From Verrucomicrobiota bacterium (GTDB taxonomy: Bacteria > Verrucomicrobiota > Verrucomicrobiia > Verrucomicrobiales > Verrucomicrobiaceae): DNA of 64,000 nucleotides. A program made the position numbers and the translations under genes. Below, one piece after another: positions 8,649 to 16,212 of this stretch; position 1 is the stretch's first letter, and the number at the start of each line of letters is the position of its first letter. The notes under the pieces are model-generated. The model worked only from the letters and a program-made list of their open reading frames with translations, did no database searches and was not told the origin of the DNA. The stretch is taken from contig JANYCZ010000021.1 of assembly GCA_025360015.1 (NCBI GenBank), forward strand, positions 1-64,000, in the 5' to 3' direction.

Positions 8649-11582
8649 ATGCGCCTATCTGTACTCATCATCTTCGCGGCTGTGCCTGCCTTTGCGGTGG
8701 ATTTTGTGCGTGAGGTGCAGCCGATTTTCGCAAAGCACTGCTATGAGTGCCACGGCGCGAAAAAGCAGAAGAACGACTACCGGCTCGACATCAAGACCAT
8801 CGCTCTGACGGGTGGCGAGGATCACGCGCCGAACATCGTTCCAGGCAAGAGTGCTGAGAGTCCGCTGATTCGCTTCGTGAGCGGTGCGGATGAGAAGATC
8901 ACGATGCCACCGAAGACAAAGCTCAGCAGTGCGGAAATCGATGTGATCAAACGTTGGATTGATGAAGGAGCTGTGTGGCCGGAGAACGCGGACGTGGCCA
9001 AAGTGGAGGACCGGCTCGACTGGTGGAGCTTTAAGCCGCTGGCGAAAAGGGAGGGGGGCATTGATGATTTCATTCGTGCGAAGCTCACCGAGCATGGCCT
9101 CAAGCCCGCGCCACAGGCCGACGCGCGCACGTTGATTCGCCGGTTGTACTTTGATCTCACCGGCCTGCCGCCTTCTCCGGCGGAGGTGGAGCGTTATGCA
9201 GCGCAGCCATACGAAAAGCTGGTGGATGATCTGCTGGCCTCGCCACGCTATGGCGAGCGCTGGGCGCGGCACTGGCTGGACCTTGTGCACTACGGTGAAA
9301 CGCATGGCTATGACAAAGACAAGCCGCGAATGAACGCGTGGCCGTACCGTGACTACGTCATCCGTGCGCTGAACAGCGACAAGCCCTATGCGCGCTTCAT
9401 CGAGGAACAAGTCGCAGGGGACGCACTCTATCCTGGCACGACGGACGGCATCACCGCTCTCGGCTTTATCTCTGCCGGGCCATGGGATTTGATTGGCCAC
9501 GCGGAAGTGCCGGAAACAAAGCTGGATGGCAAAATCGCGCGGCATCTGGATCGCGATGACATGGTGCAAAACACGATGGGTGCGTTCTGCTCGCTCACGG
9601 TCGGCTGTGCGCAATGCCACTACCACAAGTTCGACCCCATCTCGCAGGAGGATTATTATTCATTGCAGGCTGTGTTTGCGGCTATCGACCGCACGGATGT
9701 GAACTACTACCCCGATGATGCGTCGATGCAGCGGTTCACAGGTTTGGAACAGCAGCGTCAGAACATCGCCGCCAGCATCAAGGCGCTGGAAGAGCCACTG
9801 AAGCAGAAAGCAGGCGAAGCCTACACGGCACTCAGCAAGCGCATCGACGGCGCTGCTGAAAAAGCCTCGGGCACGAATCCGAATGTGAAGCCGGACTTTG
9901 GCTATCACAGCGCCATCGCGATGGAGCAAGACACGGTGAAGTGGGTGCAGGTGGATCTCGGCAGGAGTGTGGAGATCCAGCGCATCGTGTTGAAGCCCTG
10001 CTACGATGACTTTGGCGGCATCGGTGGTGGCTTCGGCTTTCCAGTGCGTTTCAAGGTCGAGGCGAGTGATGATCCTGCGTTCAAAACCGGCGTGACACTC
10101 ATCTGGAAAAAGCATGACATGACGTTCATGAACGACTTCAAAAATCCTGGTCTCATGCCTTTTGAGACGGGCACTGCAGATGATGACGGTGCCATGGGCA
10201 GATACGTGCGCATTACCGCTGTGAAGCTCGCGGAGCGGAAGAACGACTACATCCTCGCGCTGTCCGAGATGGAGGTCTTTGCGGACAAAAACGGCCCAAA
10301 TCTCGCCGCAGGTCGGCCGGTCACGGCACTCGACAGCATCGAAGCCGCGCCCCGCTGGCAGAAGGACAACCTCACGGACGGCATCGCGCCCGAGGCACGC
10401 ACTCTGGAGGACAAACAGCGGCTCATCGCCGAACGCGATGCCCTCATGCTTGCCCAAGCCGATGCTGCGAAGCGTCAGCAACTCATCGACGCTCGCAACC
10501 AGCGCGCGGTCATTGATGCGGAGATCGGCAAACTGCCGAAGCCGGGCAAGGTGTATGCGGGAGCCATTCACACCGGTACGGGAAATTTTCGAGGCACGGG
10601 CAACGAAGGCGGGAAGCCGCGGGTGATCCAGGTGCTCAAGCGCGGTGACATTAAACAGCCTGCGAAGGAAGTCGGGCCGGAGGGCATAACTGCGCTGAGC
10701 GAAGCCTTTCATGATGTGTATCAACTTGCTGGTGACGGCGAGTCTGCCCGCCGTGCCGCCTTGGCTCGCTGGATCACTGATACGAACAACGTGATCACCT
10801 GGCGCAGCATCGTAAACCGCGTGTGGCAGCACCACTTTGGGCGTGGTCTGGTCGATACCGCGAATGATTTTGGACGCATGGGCGGCAGGCCGAGTCATCC
10901 TGCACTGCTCGACTGGCTGGCCGTCACGTTTCGTGACGAGCTCGGCGGCAGTTTGAAGCGGCTGCACAAGCTGATCGTGCTGAGCGAAACGTACCGCCAG
11001 TCGTCAGACAAAGCGGAACCGGCGGATGCGAACAACGTCTTCCTCTCCCACCAAAACCGCCGCAAACTGGATGCGGAGTCGATACGCGATTCCATCCTTG
11101 CCGTGAGCGGCAAGCTGGATCTCAGAATGGGCGGGCCGAGCTTTCAGGACTTCGTCATCGAAAAGCCGCAGCACAGCCCGCATTACGAATACCAGCTTCA
11201 CGACCCCGAAGATCCGAAGTCCTGGCGGCGCAGCATCTACCGCTTCATCGTGCGTTCGCAGCAGCAGCCCTTCATGACCGTACTCGATTGCGCGGACCCC
11301 TCCATGCGGGTGGAGAAGCGCAATGAATCGCTCAGCCCGCTGCAAGCGCTGGCCATGATGAACAACGGCCTCGTCGTCACCATGGCGAAGCATTTTGCTG
11401 AGCGTGTGGCGAAAGAAAGGCAAGGGATTGAGGCCCAGACACGGCACGCCTTTGTGCTGGCGCTCTCGCGCAGTCCTACTGCGGATGAAATCGATCCTCT
11501 GCTCGAATACGCGCAGCGCGAAGGCCTCGAGAATACCTGCAGGGTGATTCTCAATCTGAACGAATTCAGCTTCGTGGACTGA
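8649..11582 (+). CDS. DUF1549/DUF1553 cytochrome protein with inserted F5/8-like module
   Basis: This is a secreted 977-residue protein of the PSCyt1-PSCyt2(DUF1549)-PSD1(DUF1553) family. A short signal peptide (about 1-16) precedes a cytochrome c-like domain with CYECH at 31-35. DUF1549 follows, with YGERWARHWLDLVHYGET near residue 200 and CAQCHYHKFDPI near 320. A discoidin/F5-8 module interrupts the protein at about 415-590 (KWVQVDLGRSVEIQRIVL). DUF1553 forms the C-terminal third, with WRSIVNRVWQHHFGRGLVDT. The family is thought to act in periplasmic polymer degradation or redox, but no reaction is established. The usual DUF1501 partner is not adjacent. Its closest neighbours are a two-component system whose kinase has the same kind of module. 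Confidence 0.9.
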   Translation: MRLSVLIIFAAVPAFAVDFVREVQPIFAKHCYECHGAKKQKNDYRLDIKTIALTGGEDHAPNIVPGKSAESPLIRFVSGADEKITMPPKTKLSSAEIDVIKRWIDEGAVWPENADVAKVEDRLDWWSFKPLAKREGGIDDFIRAKLTEHGLKPAPQADARTLIRRLYFDLTGLPPSPAEVERYAAQPYEKLVDDLLASPRYGERWARHWLDLVHYGETHGYDKDKPRMNAWPYRDYVIRALNSDKPYARFIEEQVAGDALYPGTTDGITALGFISAGPWDLIGHAEVPETKLDGKIARHLDRDDMVQNTMGAFCSLTVGCAQCHYHKFDPISQEDYYSLQAVFAAIDRTDVNYYPDDASMQRFTGLEQQRQNIAASIKALEEPLKQKAGEAYTALSKRIDGAAEKASGTNPNVKPDFGYHSAIAMEQDTVKWVQVDLGRSVEIQRIVLKPCYDDFGGIGGGFGFPVRFKVEASDDPAFKTGVTLIWKKHDMTFMNDFKNPGLMPFETGTADDDGAMGRYVRITAVKLAERKNDYILALSEMEVFADKNGPNLAAGRPVTALDSIEAAPRWQKDNLTDGIAPEARTLEDKQRLIAERDALMLAQADAAKRQQLIDARNQRAVIDAEIGKLPKPGKVYAGAIHTGTGNFRGTGNEGGKPRVIQVLKRGDIKQPAKEVGPEGITALSEAFHDVYQLAGDGESARRAALARWITDTNNVITWRSIVNRVWQHHFGRGLVDTANDFGRMGGRPSHPALLDWLAVTFRDELGGSLKRLHKLIVLSETYRQSSDKAEPADANNVFLSHQNRRKLDAESIRDSILAVSGKLDLRMGGPSFQDFVIEKPQHSPHYEYQLHDPEDPKSWRRSIYRFIVRSQQQPFMTVLDCADPSMRVEKRNESLSPLQALAMMNNGLVVTMAKHFAERVAKERQGIEAQTRHAFVLALSRSPTADEIDPLLEYAQREGLENTCRVILNLNEFSFVD

Positions 11583-11623
11583 TAGCTCGCCGCGCTGCGG
11601 ACGTTCCATGCAGCAACCATCGC

Positions 11624-12595
11624 ATGAGAGCTTCCCACCTCGCCTATCTGATCTTCACCTATGCCACGCTGCTCTCCGCGCAGCAACCGGAGGCTGAAAT
11701 CCGCCATGTCACCCTTTGGAGCGATGGCACGCGCATGGCGGGAGACTTGTATCTGCCGCATGATCTGAAAGAGGGCGAAAAGCGTGCCACGGTGTTATTT
11801 TGTGCCGGGACCGGCGGGGTGAAGAAAGGCAATGGGGCGCAGTATGCGAAGCGTTTTGTGAAGGAGGGCTTCGTCGTGCTCGCCTTCGACTATCGCGGCT
11901 GGGGAGAGAGCGACTGCAAGCTCACCCTGCCTGAGCCGATGCCGAAAGCGGATGCCGACGGCACGGTCACCGTGAAAGCCAGACCGGTGCGCTGGCAAAT
12001 GGACATGGCAGATCAAACTCTCGACATCCGCTGCGCGCTCAGTTTTCTCATGGGCGAGCCCTGTGTGGATGCGGAGCGCATCGGCCTGTTTGGCACCAGC
12101 TACGGCGGCGGGCTGGTGGTGTGGGTCGCGGGGAATGACCCACGCGTGAAGTGTGTCGTCTCGCAAGTGCCTGGCATGGGGGGTGGTCGCCCGCCCGCAG
12201 CATTGAAGTATGCAACCGACCTCGCGGTGAAGCAGGCGCGCGGCGAGACCGAACCTGTGCCCATCGAAACGGGCAAGCTCGGCGGCAAGATGGCCGCGTA
12301 TGCGCAGATGCGCGCCAATCCGGCCAAGGGTCTCGGTTACAATCCCATTGAGGCTGCTTCCAAAATCACCGCGCCGACGATGATCTTGGTGGCGGAAAAA
12401 GAAGACCTCATGAGCAACGCTGAAAACGGCCTGCGCGCTTTTCAGGCGCTGCAGAAGAACTTCGTGAAGAGCGAGTATCATGTTCTCGCAGGCATCGGCC
12501 ACTACGGCGTGTACCAGGAGAAGTTCGAGGAGGCCACCAAGCTGGCAGCGGACTGGTTTCACCTGCATCTGGACGCGCACCTCAAGAAACCATGA
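11624..12595 (+). CDS. Secreted alpha/beta hydrolase
   Basis: This 323-residue protein has a signal peptide ending near residue 20 (LLSAQQ) and an alpha/beta-hydrolase core. The nucleophile elbow is GLFGTSYGGG (Ser near residue 150). Upstream strand motifs include TVLFCAGTGGVKKGN and VLAFDYRGWGESD. A C-terminal catalytic His is likely in LAGIGHYGVYQEK near residue 290. It is closest to dienelactone hydrolase/acyl-esterase-like peptidase groups, and the substrate is unknown. The stop codon region overlaps the first codon of the broken Fe-S gene remnant that follows. The downstream permease gene suggests a link to organic-acid metabolism, but this is only inference from position. Confidence 0.82.
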   Translation: MRASHLAYLIFTYATLLSAQQPEAEIRHVTLWSDGTRMAGDLYLPHDLKEGEKRATVLFCAGTGGVKKGNGAQYAKRFVKEGFVVLAFDYRGWGESDCKLTLPEPMPKADADGTVTVKARPVRWQMDMADQTLDIRCALSFLMGEPCVDAERIGLFGTSYGGGLVVWVAGNDPRVKCVVSQVPGMGGGRPPAALKYATDLAVKQARGETEPVPIETGKLGGKMAAYAQMRANPAKGLGYNPIEAASKITAPTMILVAEKEDLMSNAENGLRAFQALQKNFVKSEYHVLAGIGHYGVYQEKFEEATKLAADWFHLHLDAHLKKP

Positions 12596-12792
12596 AGCAG
12601 CGGTCGCTAGCCGAAGAATAACAACGAAAGCAGGAGGAGATGGCGCTTGTTGCCACGGGAGAGGAGATCATCTTCATCGGCAATATGGGCTGCCTGACGC
12701 AGTTGCAGATGCATTTGAAAAAACTCGGATCGGGCATCGAAGTGAAACATACGACGCAGATTCTCCGTGATGCACATCCCTTAACTCCATGA
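12592..12792 (+). pseudogene. Remnant of glycolate/lactate oxidase Fe-S subunit (C-terminal end)
   Basis: One frame reads MKQRSLAEE, then TAA at 12619-12621, then QRKQEEMALVATGEE and IIFIGNMGCLTQLQMHL. It ends near VKHTTQILRDA at TGA 12790-12792. The segment matches the C-terminal CCG-type end of GlcF/LutA/LldE-like iron-sulfur proteins, which have 'TGN.GC..Q' and 'HT.QLL' motifs. The rest of the gene is absent and an in-frame stop interrupts it, so it is a remnant. The residual frame from ATG 12640 has an AGGAGGAG tract abutting it and overlaps the permease start (ATGA). It may survive as a translated leader that couples to the permease. Confidence 0.65.
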
Positions 12793-14438
12793 CTTGGTCC
12801 CAAAACTACGATCCCCTCGGCAATCTTGTTCTCTCTTCCTGCGTCGCGGCCATACCCGTGGTGGTACTGCTGGGTCTGCTGGCCTTCTGGCATGTGCGGG
12901 CGCACATCGCAGCATTCGCCGGACTGGTGGTGGCGCTGGTCATAGCGGTCACGGTGTTTCACATGCCGGCCCAGCTTGCGCTCACGGCGAGCGGCCTTGG
13001 AGCGGTGTTCGGCTTGTTTCCCATCGGGTGGATCGTACTGAACGCGATCTTCATTTATCAAATCTCCGTCGAGACCGGTCAGTTTGAGTCCTTGAAGAAG
13101 CAGATCGCCGGGCTGGCGGGTGACCGCCGTATTCAGGCGCTCCTGATCGCCTTTGCCTTCGGCGCATTCATTGAAGGCTGTGCGGGATTTGGCGCGCCCG
13201 TGGCCATCACGGGCGCGATGTTGATCGGTCTGGGTTTCAAACCGCTCGAAGCCGCGAAGCTCGCGCTCATCGGCAACACCGCGCCGGTGGCGTTTGGCTC
13301 GCTCGGCATTCCGCTCACGACTCTCGCGGATGTCACGGGACAGGATGTGCATGTGCTCAGCGCCATTGTGGGTTTCCACCTCACGATCTTCTCGTTCATC
13401 GTGCCGTTCTGGCTGGTGGTGGCGCAGGCCGGCTGGCGTGGCATGGTGGAGGTCTGGCCCGCATGCCTGGTCTGCGGCGGCAGCTTTGGGCTGGTGCAGT
13501 TTTTGGTTTCAAACTTCCACGGGCCCTGGCTGGTGGACATCGCTGCGGGATTGATCTCGCTGGCCTCGATGGTGATTCTGCTGCGTTTCTGGAAACCACG
13601 CAGCGCTGAAGAGAAGAAGGGCCCGAAGGTGAAAATCGAACGCCCGTTCCGCGCCTGGATTCCATGGGTGATGCTGTCCCTGTTTGTGGGACTCTGGACC
13701 ACACCCTTTGTCAAGGAGGTGCTCAATGGTTATAAGCCCGGCACCAAGGCAGTCAGTACCTGGCAGGCGCCGATTATTCCTCTGGCGCCGCTGCATCTCG
13801 CCGTGCAGAAGATGCCGCCGGTCGCGAAGAGTCCCGAGCCTGAAAAAGCCAACTTCACCTTCAACTACCTTTCGGCCACAGGCACCGCGCTTTTGCTGGC
13901 GGGCATCACGGCTGGAATGCTTCTCGGCACAAGCTCTGCGTCACTGGTCGGCATCTATCTGCGCTGCCTGTGGCGCGTGCGCACCTCCATGCTCACCATC
14001 TCGCTCATGCTCGCGCTGGGTTATACCACGCGCTATTCCGGTACGGACACAACGATGGGCCTCATGCTGGCCCACACTGGGGTGCTGTTTCCGTTTTTCT
14101 CACCGCTCATCGGCTGGCTGGGTGTCGCGCTCACAGGCAGCGACACCTCGTCGAATGTACTCTTCGGCAATCTTCAGCAGGTCACCGCGCAGCAGTTGCA
14201 CCTGTCACCCTCGCTGATGGTCGCGTCCAACAGCTCCGGTGGCGTGATGGGCAAGATGATTGATGCGCAGAGCATCGTCGTGGCCTCCGTGGCGACGGGT
14301 GGTCAGCCGGACAGTCCGGATGCAGGCACCGTGCTGCGCAGCGTCTTCTGGCACAGCATCGCGCTGGCAGTGCTCATGGGCGTGCTGGTGATGGTGCAGG
14401 CGTACTGGCTGCCGTGGACGGTCGCCAGTGCCAGGTAA
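12789..14438 (+). CDS. lctP: L-lactate/glycolate permease (LctP family)
   Basis: This 549-residue integral membrane transporter belongs to the LctP/LldP/GlcA family, which takes up lactate and glycolate with protons. The length matches the family (about 550). Multiple hydrophobic helices are visible throughout. Family sequences include FAFGAFIEGCAGFGAPVAIT near residue 120-140, NTAPVAFGSLGIPL near 160-175, and a C-terminal GSDTSSNVLFGNLQ plus ASNSSGGVMGKMIDAQSIV. The gene directly follows a remnant of a glycolate/lactate oxidase Fe-S subunit, which fits a former utilisation operon. Lactate versus glycolate preference cannot be read from sequence. It converges on the copper island, ending 7 bases from it. 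Confidence 0.93.
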   Translation: MTWSQNYDPLGNLVLSSCVAAIPVVVLLGLLAFWHVRAHIAAFAGLVVALVIAVTVFHMPAQLALTASGLGAVFGLFPIGWIVLNAIFIYQISVETGQFESLKKQIAGLAGDRRIQALLIAFAFGAFIEGCAGFGAPVAITGAMLIGLGFKPLEAAKLALIGNTAPVAFGSLGIPLTTLADVTGQDVHVLSAIVGFHLTIFSFIVPFWLVVAQAGWRGMVEVWPACLVCGGSFGLVQFLVSNFHGPWLVDIAAGLISLASMVILLRFWKPRSAEEKKGPKVKIERPFRAWIPWVMLSLFVGLWTTPFVKEVLNGYKPGTKAVSTWQAPIIPLAPLHLAVQKMPPVAKSPEPEKANFTFNYLSATGTALLLAGITAGMLLGTSSASLVGIYLRCLWRVRTSMLTISLMLALGYTTRYSGTDTTMGLMLAHTGVLFPFFSPLIGWLGVALTGSDTSSNVLFGNLQQVTAQQLHLSPSLMVASNSSGGVMGKMIDAQSIVVASVATGGQPDSPDAGTVLRSVFWHSIALAVLMGVLVMVQAYWLPWTVASAR

Positions 14439-14445
14439 ACGGCAG

Positions 14446-16179
14446 TTACTTCGTGAACTTCTCATCCGTCAGCGTCTTCAGGAAGGCGACGAGCGCGGCT
14501 TTGTCGGAAGCGCTGAGGCGGATGCCGGTCTGCGGATGTTTGGCGAGGTTTGGGTCCAGCGTGTCTGTGCGGCGGAGATTGTGATCGTAATGCGCGATGA
14601 CTTCTTCGAGCGTCTGAAAGCGGCCGTCATGCATGTAGGGTGCGGTGAGGGCGACATTGCGCAGGCTGGGCGTGGAGAACTTGTAGAGATCCCGCTCATT
14701 CTGCGTCACTCGGTGGCGGCCCGTGTCTGACTCCACGGGACTGAGGCCGTTGTTGTGAAACTGGTGGTCGGTGAAAAGCGGGCCGCCGTGGCAGTGGAAG
14801 CAATCGGCACCACGCTGCCCCATGCGGGGCTCGTACTCGGTCATGAAGAGTTCAAAGCCGCGCTTCTCCTCCGCCGTGAGCTGTTCCTTCCCCTGCATGC
14901 TGCGGTCAAATTTGGAGTCGTAGGAAGTGAGAGTGAGAAGGTAGTTTTCAATGGCGAGGCCGATGCGCTCGGGAGTGATCTCAGCGCTGTCAAAAGCGCG
15001 GGCGAAATCCGCCTTGGAGGTCCTTTGCAGCTTCGCTACCACGTTCTCCAGCTTCTCATCCATTTCGAGATGATCCTGCACGGGCATGAGCGCCTGGGCG
15101 CGCAGCGAGGGTGCGCGGCCATCCCAGAAGAAGCTGGTCTTCCAGGCGAGATTAAAGAGCGGCATGCCATTGCGTGTGCCGGTGCGGTCTTCCACACCGA
15201 TGCTGAAACGACGCGCATCGGTGAAGGCATTGCCGCGTGTGTGGCAACTCGTACAGGAGAGCGTGCCATCGCGTGAGAAAGCGGTGTCGTTGAACAGACG
15301 CTCACCGAGTGCGACACGTTCTTCCAGCAGCGGATTGTCGCGTGGCAGGGGCGGGATGGGAAAGTAGCGGCTCATCGTGAAGCGGTACGCCGTGTGTTTG
15401 GCAGGCAGATAGAGAGGCTTGATGGGCGAAGGACGCGCGATCTCGGGAATGCTGCTGGAAATCTGCTGGAGCGTGAAGGCCGCAGGCAGATTCTCCTTCA
15501 GCGCAGCCACCACGGGATCGCCTTCGTGCGAGTGTGTGGAGAGGCCGTCTCTGGCGAAGGAGAGAGGCTTTGGGCCAGCCAGCAGCAGGTACAGATCGAA
15601 GGTGAACGCAGCACCGGCATCCGCGGTGAGATCAAAGTCGCCCGTGAAGGTGAGTGCGGTGCGGTTGGGATCGCGTGCGAGGTGGTAGGAGAAGCCGCCG
15701 GGGGGCTGCCCCGCAGCACGGAAGCTGCCTTCGAGCGCGAGAAAGACGTAGCCGCCCTGCCAGCTCCAGTGCAGGCCGTTCAAGTTCGGGTTGAGCGGAT
15801 GCTCGGGCGCATACTGCGCGGGCGCTGCGGCATTGGTGGCGACGTCCAAGCCGAGGTGAAAGCGCAGGGCCTGGTACTTGCCTGCGGGGATGTTTGGCAG
15901 CGCGGTGTCGAGGCGACGGCGCTCGGCATCCATCCAGGCGATGTGATTGGGGAACTCCAGCCAGGTGCCGTCGGCTTTTTGCAAAGCGAAACCGCTGAGG
16001 AGGAAACTGCAGCGCGTGATGGAAAAGGTTTCACCGGCTGGATTGGAATAACGCAGGGAGTCGAGCAGCAGAGTCTCTGCACCCGCCGTCAGACTGACGT
16101 CGATACGAAGCGTGGAGGCGCAGGCGCTGGTGGCGAGGAGGAGGGCCGCAGCGAGCAGACGAAGGGCAAAGACGCGCAT
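14446..16179 (-). CDS. Fusion of MbnP-like copper protein and MbnH/MauG-like di-haem cytochrome
   Basis: This 577-residue exported protein contains both halves of the 'metallo-mystery pair' in one chain. After a signal peptide (about 1-21), residues 22-230 match the MbnP-like family, with KYQALRFHLGLDVATN near 101-116, LHWSWQGGYVFLALEG at 136-151 and FSYHL near 163. Residues 265-577 match the MauG/cytochrome c peroxidase family, with CTSCH at 309-313 and CFHCH at 460-464. In methanotrophs, MbnH oxidises a Trp of the separate MbnP to kynurenine, which then helps bind copper. Here both are covalently joined. The gene is last in the MCO-cusB-cusA series, 33 bases after the cusA stop. An alternative start at 16206 exists; the signal peptide favours 16179. 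Confidence 0.8.
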   Translation of the reverse strand: MRVFALRLLAAALLLATSACASTLRIDVSLTAGAETLLLDSLRYSNPAGETFSITRCSFLLSGFALQKADGTWLEFPNHIAWMDAERRRLDTALPNIPAGKYQALRFHLGLDVATNAAAPAQYAPEHPLNPNLNGLHWSWQGGYVFLALEGSFRAAGQPPGGFSYHLARDPNRTALTFTGDFDLTADAGAAFTFDLYLLLAGPKPLSFARDGLSTHSHEGDPVVAALKENLPAAFTLQQISSSIPEIARPSPIKPLYLPAKHTAYRFTMSRYFPIPPLPRDNPLLEERVALGERLFNDTAFSRDGTLSCTSCHTRGNAFTDARRFSIGVEDRTGTRNGMPLFNLAWKTSFFWDGRAPSLRAQALMPVQDHLEMDEKLENVVAKLQRTSKADFARAFDSAEITPERIGLAIENYLLTLTSYDSKFDRSMQGKEQLTAEEKRGFELFMTEYEPRMGQRGADCFHCHGGPLFTDHQFHNNGLSPVESDTGRHRVTQNERDLYKFSTPSLRNVALTAPYMHDGRFQTLEEVIAHYDHNLRRTDTLDPNLAKHPQTGIRLSASDKAALVAFLKTLTDEKFTK

Positions 16180-16212
16180 GACGTGACAAGGTAATGGAGA
16201 AAGCATTTTCTG

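Noticed and set aside
12632..12639. AGGAGGAG as ribosome-binding site for the ATG at 12640
   Set aside because: It abuts the ATG with no spacing, so it is unlikely to work for that codon. The segment is better explained as part of a decayed Fe-S protein gene.
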